From NCBI GenBank assembly GCA_002706335.1, contig PAKZ01000036.1, forward strand, positions 1 to 64,000: 64,000 nucleotides of DNA, read 5' to 3'. Source of the DNA: Ahrensia sp. (GTDB lineage Bacteria; Pseudomonadota; Alphaproteobacteria; Rhizobiales; Rhizobiaceae). This document shows positions 54,403 to 63,555 of this stretch, piece after piece. The notes under the pieces are model-generated. The model had not been told where the DNA came from, did not search any database, and saw nothing but the letters and a program-made list of their open reading frames with translations. The position numbers and the translations under genes are program-made. Every line of letters starts with the position of its first letter. Position 1 is the stretch's first letter.

Positions 54403-56226
54403 ATGGCGACCGGGGCGCAAATCATCGGCAGAAGAGCAGGTCTTGTCGGCCTTTTCCTGCTGGCCATCCTCCCTCTTATCGTGCATCTGCCGAAGCCGGA
54501 CGCACTCGCCATCGATCAGGCTTCCTTCGCCCTCGATGACTCGAGGCCGGAACGGGTGAGCCTTCCGCATTCATGGCCGCGCGACATATCGGCGGGACGC
54601 CATGAGGGCGAATACCGTCTGACGTTCACGCTCCGCGACGAAGAGGAACGCGACCGGACACAATTCCTCCTGATCCCCATGACCCGCCTCAGCCCAAGGC
54701 TCCGGCTCAACGGTCAGGACCTCTTCGTGATGCGCACGCATTTCTGGGCCGCCCCTCTCGTCGAGATGCCGCTGCTTGCGCGCCTGCCCATCAACGACCT
54801 CAAGCTGGGAACGAACATCCTGACCCTGCGCATGGCGCGCGCGGGGGGATTCAGAATCGGGTATCTCGCGCCTGCCTATCTGGGGACCGCCGCGCAGATA
54901 TTGCCCGACTATCGGCTTCGCAGTTTCCTCGTGGATCTTCAGCGGGTGGGCGTTCTGGCCGTATATGGTCTGTTGACCATCGCATTCGGCGGCATCTGGC
55001 TCGCACGGCGTCGCGACACTGTTTATGGCTGGTATTGCCTCATGGGCACCAGCCTCGTGCTGACGAATCTCTCGAGCATCAATCCATTCAATCTGCTGCG
55101 CGAGGGAATCTCTTCCATTGTCGTGATCGGTGTCGGAAGTTTCTCCAGCATGATCATTTTCGGCCTCGCTTGCGCCATGGTCGGACGACGCGGGCCGCGC
55201 CGGCTGATTGCTTTCGCGTTCCTGTGGTCGGCCGTGATCGTTGCGGCTTTGATGGCCTACCCGCATTTTCGGCCTCTGGGCGTGGCTTTTGTCCTCGTCT
55301 CGGTCTGTTGGCTGGCAGCGGCTGCAATCACGCTCGGACGGGCATTCCGCGCAACCGGAAACATGGAGCATGCACTGGTCATGATGGCGATCATGTCCAT
55401 GATCGGCTATGTCTTCATCGATGCCGCGAGCATCTCCGGCGTTTATGACCGCGGCGTCATCCTGCTTCTCTACCCGCAGATTTTTCTGGTCGCGGCGCTG
55501 GCGGTCATTCTGTTTCGCCGACTGACGCAATCCCTCGACACGCTCGACACGGCCAACGAAACCTTGCGCTTTCGGCTGGACGAACAGCAGGACGAGCTTG
55601 CCCGGGCGCATGCGCATGAAACCGTTCTTTCCGCCAACATCGCCCGCGAACAGGAACGTCAGCGTCTGACGCGGGATCTGCACGACGGCCTCTCCGGCCA
55701 TATCGTTTCCATCATAGCGTTGGCGGAAAGCGCCGATGAACCGGATATCGAGAAGACGGCGCGCGAGGCGCTGGATGACCTGCGTCTCGTGATCCAGTCA
55801 CTCGATATCGGCAACGAGGACATTCCCGTGCTGCTCGCCTATTTCCGCGAGCGCGTCACAGTGCAATTGCGCCGCCTCGATATCGGTCTGGACTGGAAGA
55901 TGGACCGCCTTCCCGCCATTACCGGGGTAACGCCGGGCCACGCGCTCGCACTCTTGCGGATTCTGCAGGAGGCGGTGACCAACGCCGTCAAGCATGGCCC
56001 CGCGCGACGCATCGTCTTCAGAGGAGAGAAGGCGCAGGACGGCTCCGCCCGCATCACCATCGAGAACGACGGCCGCAATGTCATTCCAAAGGCTAACGGC
56101 CAGGGGCTTAGCAACATGCGCCAACGCGCCGCGTCGATGGGCGGGGAGGTAATGCTCGAACCGCTTCCGACCGGCATGCGCCTCACCCTCGATCTTCCCG
56201 TCAGCCTCCCTGCATCGGGAACTTGA
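54403..56226 (+). CDS. Sensor histidine kinase, HisKA_3 type with 7TM-like sensor
   Basis: A 607-residue membrane kinase. An N-terminal anchor helix is followed by a periplasmic jelly-roll-like domain (about 35-170), then about seven helices (180-390), like 7TMR-DISM receptors that sense extracellular ligands. A short coiled coil leads to the dimerisation helix with His427 in RLTRDLHDGLSGHIVSI. The ATPase domain has Asn527 in LLRILQEAVTNAVKHG and GQGLSNMRQRA. It pairs with the LuxR-type regulator upstream. The signal is unknown. Confidence 0.9.
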   Translation: MATGAQIIGRRAGLVGLFLLAILPLIVHLPKPDALAIDQASFALDDSRPERVSLPHSWPRDISAGRHEGEYRLTFTLRDEEERDRTQFLLIPMTRLSPRLRLNGQDLFVMRTHFWAAPLVEMPLLARLPINDLKLGTNILTLRMARAGGFRIGYLAPAYLGTAAQILPDYRLRSFLVDLQRVGVLAVYGLLTIAFGGIWLARRRDTVYGWYCLMGTSLVLTNLSSINPFNLLREGISSIVVIGVGSFSSMIIFGLACAMVGRRGPRRLIAFAFLWSAVIVAALMAYPHFRPLGVAFVLVSVCWLAAAAITLGRAFRATGNMEHALVMMAIMSMIGYVFIDAASISGVYDRGVILLLYPQIFLVAALAVILFRRLTQSLDTLDTANETLRFRLDEQQDELARAHAHETVLSANIAREQERQRLTRDLHDGLSGHIVSIIALAESADEPDIEKTAREALDDLRLVIQSLDIGNEDIPVLLAYFRERVTVQLRRLDIGLDWKMDRLPAITGVTPGHALALLRILQEAVTNAVKHGPARRIVFRGEKAQDGSARITIENDGRNVIPKANGQGLSNMRQRAASMGGEVMLEPLPTGMRLTLDLPVSLPASGT

Positions 56227-56535
56227 GACAAGAACCATGCCAAGTCCTGGATGGCAAGGAACCCCTGCCTGAGGCACGCGGGACGTATTGAGCAATATTA
56301 TCGAGAATTCCAGACCTCAATCAGCGCAATATGAAAGGATACTGATTGCGGAATCCAGATAATCAGGATGCGAATAATAATATTTTATTTGAATTCTTGG
56401 AACTCATATCAGATTAGCCGAATGTCAACTTTGCCTAAATCGACGCCCGAAAGCTGACGGTCCGCTTGCGGCCCCAGAATGGGCATTCAACCTGTGCTCG
56501 ATGCAATGTCGCATGACGCGCATCCGACACCATTG
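56227..56535. other. AT-rich intergenic region
   Basis: A 309-bp spacer between the kinase and the convergent acid-sugar operon. It is low in GC from 56300 to 56440 and holds a degenerate repeat at 56455-56492. I see no gene and no clear terminator. Confidence 0.5.
56455..56492. repeat. Degenerate dispersed repeat, copy 2
   Basis: TGACGGTCCGCTTGCGG followed by CCCCAGAATGGGCATTCAA matches 43139-43173 with a few substitutions and gaps. Confidence 0.4.
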
Positions 56536-57183
56536 TCATTCCCACTCAATCTCGAAATGGCGCCTGAGATCAATCACCGCGTCTTTCGATAGCGGGAGCG
56601 CATGGAGATTGCGGGTCAGAAGCGTGAGACGGGCGACTTCCTCGAGTTCTTCGGCTGCGTAGACCGCCGCCTGCAGGTCTTTGGCCGCCACGACGGGACC
56701 GTGGTTCGCAAGCAGCACTGCGGAACGTTTTCCTGCGAGCCCCCGAACCGCCCCTCCCATGGCCGGGTCACCCGGCCGGAAATACGGCAAAAGCTTCACT
56801 TTGCCGAGACGCATGACCGAATAGGCCGTCAGCGGCTCGAAAACACAGTCCGTATCGATCTCGGGGAGCATGGAGACTGCGACGGAATGGGTGGAGTGAA
56901 GATGCACGACGGCACCGGTATTAGCCCCGCGCGTGTCGTAGAAGGCTGTGTGCAAAGGCAGTTCCTTTGTCGGTTTGTCTCCGTCCATATAGGCAAAGTC
57001 GCTCCCGAGCCTGGTAAGCTGCGCGGGATCCAGAGATCCGAAACTTGCCCCGGTCGGCGTAACGAGAAAACCGCCCTCGATTCGAACCGAAATATTACCG
57101 GAACTGCCGTTGGTGAGGCCTCGGTCGAACAACGAGCGCGCCAACCGGCAGATTTCTTCCCTCGCCTTGTTTTCGTCGCTCAT
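56536..57183 (-). CDS. otnC: Class II aldolase-family decarboxylase, OtnC-like
   Basis: A 215-residue enzyme of the class II aldolase/adducin family, matching 3-oxo-tetronate-4-phosphate decarboxylases, which yield dihydroxyacetone phosphate. TNGSSGNISVRI is the phosphate-binding Gly motif, VVHLHSTHSVA gives two zinc His, and LANHGPVV the third. The neighbouring OtnK kinase supports this assignment over fuculose- or ribulose-phosphate aldolase. It is the last gene of the operon and overlaps otnK by 4 bp. Confidence 0.85.
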   Translation of the reverse strand: MSDENKAREEICRLARSLFDRGLTNGSSGNISVRIEGGFLVTPTGASFGSLDPAQLTRLGSDFAYMDGDKPTKELPLHTAFYDTRGANTGAVVHLHSTHSVAVSMLPEIDTDCVFEPLTAYSVMRLGKVKLLPYFRPGDPAMGGAVRGLAGKRSAVLLANHGPVVAAKDLQAAVYAAEELEEVARLTLLTRNLHALPLSKDAVIDLRRHFEIEWE

Positions 57184-58421
57184 ACGCCAGTTCCTTCCAG
57201 CATGTGCGCCGCCCGCGAAAAGAAATCGCGTGATCCGAAATTCCCGGATTTCAATGCCAGCGCGAGATCTTTATTCGCGACGCGCAGCGCGGGAACGCCC
57301 GGCGATATCTCAGGCCCGATTTCCAGCGCCGACATGCCGAGCGCCTTTACGACCGCACCAGACGTCTCGCCACCCGCCGAGACGAGCCGTCGATATCCGA
57401 GTTCCACCGCCGCGGCTGCCAACTCACCAAAAAACGCTTCGAGCACATCGGCGCTTCGTTCCCGACCGTATCGCTTCTGCGCGTCCGCGACCTCCCCGGG
57501 CGTGGCGGAGCTGTAAACCAGCGGAAGCCCCGACTGACGTTCAACCCAGTCGAGAACCGACGCGACGGTTTGGGCTCCTGCCAGCAGCTTGCCGACTTCG
57601 GTTTTCAATGCCGGTTCGCCGGCGTCGATGTGCGTATCGATTTGCTCACGGGTCGCCCGCGAGCACGAGCCGGAAAGAACGATCGCCCGCCCCCGAACAC
57701 CCTTCCAGTTATCCGCATCGCCCGTGTGCCCCAGCACCGCCGGTAAGCCGAGCGCAAGTCCGGAGCCGCCGGTCAGCAGATCGAACCGGCCTCCCGCTTC
57801 CGCCAGCGTCACGAGATCGCGATCCTCTATCGCGTCGGCGACAACGAGTTGCAAACCGCCGGCAGCCAGACGCAGCATCTCCGCCCGCGCCTTATCGGGA
57901 TCGTCTTGCCGCGGCAGGTGGCCAATTCCAAGAGTTGTCTGCCTGGCCAGCCAACGCCTGAGATCCGGATCCGTCATCGGCGTGAGCGGATGGTCCTCCA
58001 TACCGCTTTCGTTCAGCAATCTGTCCCCGACAAACAGATGCCCCTGATAAACGGTTCGCCCCGTTGCGGGAAACGCGGGACAAACAAGCACCGGATTGCG
58101 TGTGCCGATGGCGTCGACCAGGGCTTCGATGACTGGGCCGATATTGCCTTGCGGTGTTGAATCGAATGTCGAGCAATACTTGAAATAAAACAGTCGGCAT
58201 CCTTGTTCCCTTAGCCATGCGTAGGCCGCCAGGGACTGCTCGACCGCTTCCGCCGGTGGCACGGAGCGCGTCTTGAGCGCCACGATTCCCGCCTCAACTG
58301 TTGGAGCCGCCTTTTGATCTGGAACACCGACATACTGGACCGTGCGCATCCCGCCACGCGCGAGCGTTAGTCCGAGATCGGATGAGCCGGTAAAATCATC
58401 GCCAATCGCCCCGAGGATCAC
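57180..58421 (-). CDS. otnK: Four-carbon acid sugar kinase (DUF1537), OtnK-like
   Basis: A 413-residue kinase of the DUF1537 family, which phosphorylates 3-oxo-tetronates, other four-carbon acid sugars or related branched acids. The N-terminal substrate domain contains GAIGDDFTGSSDLG, and FKYCSTFDSTPQGNIGP is the conserved centre. The C-terminal nucleotide domain contains SGGETSGAVVKALGM-type residues. The GTG at 58421 follows CAGGAG and overlaps the upstream stop by 4 bp; the frame upstream to 58511 lies inside the RbsD-like gene. Confidence 0.88.
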   Translation of the reverse strand: MILGAIGDDFTGSSDLGLTLARGGMRTVQYVGVPDQKAAPTVEAGIVALKTRSVPPAEAVEQSLAAYAWLREQGCRLFYFKYCSTFDSTPQGNIGPVIEALVDAIGTRNPVLVCPAFPATGRTVYQGHLFVGDRLLNESGMEDHPLTPMTDPDLRRWLARQTTLGIGHLPRQDDPDKARAEMLRLAAGGLQLVVADAIEDRDLVTLAEAGGRFDLLTGGSGLALGLPAVLGHTGDADNWKGVRGRAIVLSGSCSRATREQIDTHIDAGEPALKTEVGKLLAGAQTVASVLDWVERQSGLPLVYSSATPGEVADAQKRYGRERSADVLEAFFGELAAAAVELGYRRLVSAGGETSGAVVKALGMSALEIGPEISPGVPALRVANKDLALALKSGNFGSRDFFSRAAHMLEGTGV

Positions 58422-58960
58422 CTCGGCTCTCCTGCCCCGGTTCGACCGGCGTCCGGGGCTCGCGGCGAGCCGGAAAGATGCGAAAGCTGCAGATCGTGAC
58501 GCTCGCGCCATTCCGCCGGCATCTTACCACCCGCAGATGCGACCCAATCGACGAAGGGAATGCCGGCGATCAGCCCGACATTTCCGAACGGCGTCCAGCC
58601 GCCTGTACGAACGACATATTTGGCGCTTTGCCCGCCTTCGTCGTGAAACCAGTCATTCGACTTCGTTTCGATCAGAGCGTCGGGAAAGATGCGATGAACG
58701 CCATTCACATAGGGCTGGTTGTATTGCCGGGCGTCTTCGATCAGCACGAGCTTCTCGACCCACATTTCCGTCCTGATCGCCGTGAGCACCTGTTCGGGCG
58801 ACGGGCACCCCGGAGAAACCGCCACGTCGATGACCCGCCCCTGCTCCCGCAATTCGGCGGCTATCGGATACGCTGCGCCGACAACGAGCATGAGATCGTA
58901 ATGTCCCATCTCCGCGACGGCACGCGCAAGCTGCGGGTGCAGGATCCCACCCTTCTTCAT
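58418..58960 (-). CDS. RbsD/FucU-like sugar mutarotase-family protein with altered active site
   Basis: A 180-residue protein whose first 150 residues match the RbsD/FucU fold: MKKGGILHPQLARAVAEMGHYDL at the start and VVRTGGWTPFGNVGLIAGI at the end. True D-ribose pyranases have His20 and a nearby Asp28; here His20 is kept but position 28 is Gly. The protein also carries a C-terminal Arg/Pro/Gly tail of about 25 residues. It may handle a different sugar or act as a lactone or acid isomerase. It overlaps genes on both sides by 4 bp. Confidence 0.8.
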   Translation of the reverse strand: MKKGGILHPQLARAVAEMGHYDLMLVVGAAYPIAAELREQGRVIDVAVSPGCPSPEQVLTAIRTEMWVEKLVLIEDARQYNQPYVNGVHRIFPDALIETKSNDWFHDEGGQSAKYVVRTGGWTPFGNVGLIAGIPFVDWVASAGGKMPAEWRERHDLQLSHLSGSPRAPDAGRTGAGEPR

Positions 58961-59949
58961 ACGGCGCCTCCAAGTTCATAGATTTGCGCGATCTGCAGGA
59001 GTATCCGCAGATGATCGGTTGGCGAGGTCGCAAACGGCGTCCCCTTTGCAAGCGCATCCACGAAGTGCCGGATCGCAGCATCATAGGACGCCTGGTAGTC
59101 CTGATCATGATCGAAGCCGAGTGCGACCGGTGCCTTGCTGAACAGTTCGAGGCGTGGCCCATCGAGGACGATACGGCCTTCGCTCCCGATGATCTGCAGA
59201 TAGTCCTGCGGCCTTGCCGTATACCCCTTGGCGCTGAGCGAGGCATTGATGGTGCCGAATACGCCGTCACCCGCCATGACGATCGTCGCAGTATCTTCGC
59301 CCATCACCGCGTCACTCAGCCGTGCGAGATCGGCAGACCGCACGCTCATGGGGCCCATAAGCGCCTGCAGCATATCGAGGTGGTGGATCAGGAGTTCCAG
59401 CACGATCAGGCGCGGCATCTTTGCCATGAATGGCTGACGCACCAGCGCAGGCGGAGCCTCGTTGCCGCGAGGCAGCAGGCCGGAACTGAACACGTTCAGC
59501 ACGAACTGGCCTGGTTTCCCGATTGCTTCGGATTCAAGCCACTCACTAACCTGCTGGAAATGCGGGCGGAATCGCCAGTTCTCATGGATCATCACGCGTG
59601 TCGGTTGCCCCTCCAGTCGCCGAACGATTTCGCGCGCGGCATCAAGCGAAGAGGCCAACGGTTTTTGACAGAGAATGCCGGCGAGATGATGCGAGCATCC
59701 GAGCTCGATCAGCGCGCCGTGCGTGTCGACAGGCGTCGCTATGTCCAGCGCATCCGGTGCGGCACTGGCCAACATCTCTGCAGGGTCGGCGAAAACCGCC
59801 GGGATCGCGAATTGGCTGGCACGCTGCTCCGCCGCCCGGGTGTCCGGATCGGCGATCGCCACGATTTCGACATCAGGCACGCGCGACCACGCGAGGAGGT
59901 GATGCCTGCTGACCATCCCTGCCCCGGCCAGAGCGACGCGAAGTGTCAT
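58957..59949 (-). CDS. Gfo/Idh/MocA-family oxidoreductase
   Basis: A 330-residue NAD(P)-dependent sugar or acid-sugar dehydrogenase. The Rossmann start is VALAGAGMVSRHH and the usual EKP catalytic-loop motif is present as CQKPLA, with Gln in place of Glu but the Lys kept. The substrate domain contains HENWRFRPHFQQV and LELLIHHLDMLQAL, with the catalytic His pair. It probably oxidises the sugar that enters by the ABC importer. Overlaps both neighbours by 4 bp. Confidence 0.87.
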   Translation of the reverse strand: MTLRVALAGAGMVSRHHLLAWSRVPDVEIVAIADPDTRAAEQRASQFAIPAVFADPAEMLASAAPDALDIATPVDTHGALIELGCSHHLAGILCQKPLASSLDAAREIVRRLEGQPTRVMIHENWRFRPHFQQVSEWLESEAIGKPGQFVLNVFSSGLLPRGNEAPPALVRQPFMAKMPRLIVLELLIHHLDMLQALMGPMSVRSADLARLSDAVMGEDTATIVMAGDGVFGTINASLSAKGYTARPQDYLQIIGSEGRIVLDGPRLELFSKAPVALGFDHDQDYQASYDAAIRHFVDALAKGTPFATSPTDHLRILLQIAQIYELGGAV

Positions 59950-60764
59950 GCTCCGCTCCCCAGTCCAAAAAGCCGCGCCGGCGTGTCACTCAGGATTATC
60001 CGTCTGGCGGCAGCGTCACTCACCCAATGCGACAAGATCGCGCGGGTCTCGGCATAGGCAGGCCGGTAGCGTGCCCCGACAAAAGGCCAGTCCGAGCCCC
60101 ATACGCAGGCGTCCGGCCCGAATGCTGACAGCAACTCTTCCGCGAAGGGCGAAATGTCGTCGTGGGGATATGGCATTCGCGAGAGACGAAATGCGCCGGA
60201 CAGCTTGACCGCATGCCGCTTTTCGCCTGCCAGCGACAACAAAGCCTCAAAGCCCGGCTGTGTCGGACCAAGTGCCGGATCGGGATATCCCAGATGGTCA
60301 AAGATCAGCCGTGCCCCCGAAGCGCGCAACACTGGCAGATAGTCCAGCAGCCGCGCGGTCGGGCACTGGACCTCCACCCACAAACCGGTATCGGCCGCGT
60401 CCTTCAACGCGGCCGCGAGAGCCGGATCGTCCGGAGCCATGGCGCCGTTGACGATATTCAGCCGGACCCCGGCGAAACGCGGGCCATCCCGGGGCGTCGT
60501 CATTGCCGCAATCATGGCAAACCGTTCCGGATGGCGTCGCGCAGCATCAGCCATCGCCGCGGCATCCGCACCGTAGCAACTGGGCTGCACCAGAAGCGCG
60601 GCGTCGACATTATGCTGCGTCATGATCTCGGAAAATTGCTCCACCGTCCCTTGCTCGGCCTCGGTCGGGAAATATCCGCCCGAGTTCATGCAATAGGGAA
60701 ATCGCGCCCGATCCACGATATGGATATGGCAGTCGATCCCCGGCTCGACCGGCGCATTCAGCAT
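59946..60764 (-). CDS. Amidohydrolase-2 family (lactonase-like)
   Basis: A 272-residue TIM-barrel hydrolase. DCHIHIVD supplies the HxH metal pair, VRLNIVNG the strand-4 region, LIFDHLGYPD a third His and WGSDWPFVG the catalytic Asp. Relatives include sugar-lactone and pyrone-dicarboxylate lactone hydrolases. After the Gfo-type dehydrogenase a sugar lactone would need opening, so a lactonase role is likely but not proven. The start overlaps the 2-hydroxyacid dehydrogenase stop by 7 bp. Confidence 0.82.
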   Translation of the reverse strand: MLNAPVEPGIDCHIHIVDRARFPYCMNSGGYFPTEAEQGTVEQFSEIMTQHNVDAALLVQPSCYGADAAAMADAARRHPERFAMIAAMTTPRDGPRFAGVRLNIVNGAMAPDDPALAAALKDAADTGLWVEVQCPTARLLDYLPVLRASGARLIFDHLGYPDPALGPTQPGFEALLSLAGEKRHAVKLSGAFRLSRMPYPHDDISPFAEELLSAFGPDACVWGSDWPFVGARYRPAYAETRAILSHWVSDAAARRIILSDTPARLFGLGSGA

Positions 60765-61771
60765 GTCGACTGCCTGTCCATGCAGCGCGGAAAGTCGACA
60801 AGATTCGCGACTGGCTGGTCATTGAAGTAACGCCGGAGATTGTCGAACAGCGCCCCCATTTTTGCCTCCAGCGCATCGCGGGTGCCGGCGCTGATATGCG
60901 GGGTGAGAACGACATTGCGAAACGCCGCGAGCGGCGTGTCGATTGGCGGTTCTTCTTCGAAAACATCCAGCCCGGCGCCGCCGATCGTGCCGTTTCTCAA
61001 CGCTTCGATGAGGGCGACCTCATCGACGATCGGGCCGCGTGCGGTGTTGATGAGGATCGCCGAACGCTTCATGGCGGCAAATTCGCGCGGGCCGATCATG
61101 TGTCTGGTTTCACTTGTGAGCGGAATATGCAACGTGATGACGTCTGCTTCGGCAAGCAGGGTCTCCAAAGCAACCTGGCGAAGGCCGAGGCGGGACGCGG
61201 TCGCGTCGTCCAATGTGGCGTGCGGATCGGAATAGATGCCCTCGGTGTCAAATGCCGCGAACCGCGCCGCCGCCGCCTGCGCGATCCGACCCATGCCGAT
61301 ATATCCGATGGTACGCCCCTGCAGCTCGCCGGACTCCAGCCTGAGACTGTTGATGTGCCACCGGCCCTGCCGCAATTCGCTGTCGGCAAAGGCAAGACGC
61401 CGCAATGTAGCGAGTGTCAGCAGCACGGTATGCTCCGCCACGCCCACGGTGGTTCCGACCGGGTTTATCGCCAATGTCGCGTCCGTTTGCGCCAGCGCCT
61501 CCATATCGATCGTGTCCTGGTAGCCCACGCCCTGGTGGTGGATCACACGCAGACATTTCGCCGCCTTGATGACCGGAGCAGTCAGGCGCGACGCGGCGAC
61601 GATGATGCCGTCAGCGTCCGAGGCCTTTCTGATGCGCTCCTCCTCGCTGTCGGTCTCGAGCGTGACCAGTTCGAAACCCGGCCCGGCCACCTCACGGATC
61701 AGATCGTAGAAATCGTCGGGCGCATGGCTGAGATAGAGAATTTTCGGCCGCTCGGTTCGATCAATCGACAT
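60758..61771 (-). CDS. D-2-hydroxyacid dehydrogenase family protein
   Basis: A 337-residue NAD-dependent dehydrogenase. The nucleotide-binding fold is TIGYIGMGRIAQAAAARF, the conserved Arg region is INTARGPIVDEVALIEAL, and the catalytic Glu/His parts are DVFEEEPP and LTPHISAGT. It could oxidise a tetronate or related acid to the 3-oxo or 2-oxo form used by OtnK/OtnC. It overlaps the RraA-like gene by 11 bp. Confidence 0.9.
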   Translation of the reverse strand: MSIDRTERPKILYLSHAPDDFYDLIREVAGPGFELVTLETDSEEERIRKASDADGIIVAASRLTAPVIKAAKCLRVIHHQGVGYQDTIDMEALAQTDATLAINPVGTTVGVAEHTVLLTLATLRRLAFADSELRQGRWHINSLRLESGELQGRTIGYIGMGRIAQAAAARFAAFDTEGIYSDPHATLDDATASRLGLRQVALETLLAEADVITLHIPLTSETRHMIGPREFAAMKRSAILINTARGPIVDEVALIEALRNGTIGGAGLDVFEEEPPIDTPLAAFRNVVLTPHISAGTRDALEAKMGALFDNLRRYFNDQPVANLVDFPRCMDRQSTC

Positions 61772-62438
61772 AGATCACGTCGCCTCCGTCCAGCCGCGAA
61801 GCGAGCCATTCCGGGGCGGTGTCGCCACCCTCGACTGCTGATTCCATTTTCCGTTCCTTGGCCTTGATCGCATCGAGCTTGCCGACCACCTCGCCTATCC
61901 GGCTGGCGGGAACGACAACGGCGCCGTCACGATCACCGAGGACCACATCGCCAGGAGAGACGACGACGCCCCCGATGGAAACAGAACCTCCGACTTCGCC
62001 GGGGCCGTTCTTGAACGGCGAGTTTGGCGACAGACCGCGCGCAAGCACGGGAATGCCGACCGCTTCCAGCCCGGCAATGTCCCGGACAAGGCCGTCCGTA
62101 ACCACGGCGACGATTCCCGCGTTTCGCGCCATGCCGATCAGGACATCGCCCATCACGGAGACATCGTCCGAGCCGGCCGCGACCACCAGCACATCGCCTG
62201 GTTTTGCCACGGACAGCGCGGCCCACGGCGCCAGATTGTCACGCGGAACGGTTCGCACTGTCAGTGCCGTGCCGCAAAAGCTGCCGGGTACGATCGGCGC
62301 GATATGCCGATGCATCGCGCCGGCCCGCCCCATGGCGTCGCAGACAAACCCCGTCGGCGTACCCTTGAGGCTTTCGATGTCAGCATCGGACGCGCGCTGT
62401 ATTCCACGATGAATTTTGAGTGCAGGATCTGAAGTCAC
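61761..62438 (-). CDS. RraA-like (HMG/CHA aldolase-type) protein
   Basis: A 225-residue protein of the RraA/dimethylmenaquinone methyltransferase-like family, which includes 4-hydroxy-4-methyl-2-oxoglutarate aldolases and oxaloacetate decarboxylases. GDVLIGMARNAGIVAVVTDGLVRDI holds the conserved Asp/Arg active-site region and GDVVLGDRDGAVVVP the trimer contact. In this operon it may cleave or decarboxylate an acid intermediate. It lies 1 bp downstream of the ABC ATPase stop. Confidence 0.85.
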   Translation of the reverse strand: MTSDPALKIHRGIQRASDADIESLKGTPTGFVCDAMGRAGAMHRHIAPIVPGSFCGTALTVRTVPRDNLAPWAALSVAKPGDVLVVAAGSDDVSVMGDVLIGMARNAGIVAVVTDGLVRDIAGLEAVGIPVLARGLSPNSPFKNGPGEVGGSVSIGGVVVSPGDVVLGDRDGAVVVPASRIGEVVGKLDAIKAKERKMESAVEGGDTAPEWLASRLDGGDVIYVD

Positions 62439-62439
62439 G

Positions 62440-63543
62440 TTAGGCGTCCTCTGGTTCGGTTCGCGAAAGGGCAGCCTTTGTCCGAGAGTCGAAAAGCCGG
62501 ATGCCGGGCGTATTGATATGGAGCGTCACGGATTGGCCGGGGTCAGCCTGAAAGCTTCTGTCGACCCGCGCGGTGAGCACAGCGTCATGCTCCGCCACGC
62601 GGAACAGCAGCAGCGTATCGGCACCGAGCGGCTCGACCGTGTCGACGATACCCTGGAACGAAATCGTCCCTGGCGAACCGTCTTCGGAGATATCCTCGGG
62701 CCGTATGCCAAGAATGACTTCCTGGGCCGCGATGTCCGGCATCGGGATCGCCAGGTCCGTGCCGCCGAATTTGACCGCATGCCCACCGGCAGCTCTCCTG
62801 ACCGTCAACGGGACGAGATTCATTCCGGGACTGCCAAGAAATCGGGCGACGAATGTGTCCGCCGGGTTTTCATAAACTTCCAGCGGCTTGCCCACCTGCA
62901 CGATGCGCCCGCCATTCATGATGCAGATCCGCGTGCCCATCGTCATCGCCTCGATCTGGTCATGCGTGACGTAGATCATGGTCGTGCGGAGCTGTCGGTG
63001 TTGTCGAATGAGCTCTGCTCGCGTCGAAACACGCAGCGCCGCGTCGAGGTTGGAAAGCGGTTCGTCCAGCAAGAAGACCTTGGGATGGCGGACAATCGCC
63101 CGGCCGAGCGCCACGCGCTGCCGCTGCCCCCCTGAGAGGGCATGCGGCTTGCGGTCCAGATATTCGCTCAGCCCGAGTGTCGCAGCCGCCTTGGCGACGC
63201 GTTCTCCAATTTCGGTCTTGTCGAAGCCGCGGCGCCGCAGGCCGAATGCGAGGTTCTCGAAGACCGTCATGTGCGGATAGAGCGCGTAGGACTGAAACAC
63301 CATGGCGATGTCCCTGTCCTTCGCAGGCACCTCGTTCATCCGCGCGCCGTCGATGGTCAGTTCGCCGCCGGTGATGGATTCCAGCCCGGCAATCATGCGC
63401 AAAGTGGTCGATTTTCCGCAGCCTGACGGGCCGAGAAAAACCATGAACTCGCCGTCCTCGATCGTCAGGTCGGCATTATCGACGGCCGGGGCTGCCGTCG
63501 CCGTATACCGCTTGCTCAACTCGTTCAGTTTCACGACTGCCAT
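62440..63543 (-). CDS. ABC sugar importer ATPase (MalK/UgpC type)
   Basis: A 367-residue ATPase with Walker A GPSGCGKST, signature LSGGQRQR, Walker B VFLLDEPLSNLD and H-loop YVTHDQIEA. The C-terminal OB-like TOBE domain (from about residue 235, ILGIRPEDI) marks the CUT1 carbohydrate-importer class. It energises uptake together with the permease at the right edge. The binding protein and second permease should lie beyond the window. Confidence 0.93.
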   Translation of the reverse strand: MAVVKLNELSKRYTATAAPAVDNADLTIEDGEFMVFLGPSGCGKSTTLRMIAGLESITGGELTIDGARMNEVPAKDRDIAMVFQSYALYPHMTVFENLAFGLRRRGFDKTEIGERVAKAAATLGLSEYLDRKPHALSGGQRQRVALGRAIVRHPKVFLLDEPLSNLDAALRVSTRAELIRQHRQLRTTMIYVTHDQIEAMTMGTRICIMNGGRIVQVGKPLEVYENPADTFVARFLGSPGMNLVPLTVRRAAGGHAVKFGGTDLAIPMPDIAAQEVILGIRPEDISEDGSPGTISFQGIVDTVEPLGADTLLLFRVAEHDAVLTARVDRSFQADPGQSVTLHINTPGIRLFDSRTKAALSRTEPEDA

Positions 63544-63555
63544 ATCGGTGTTCCT

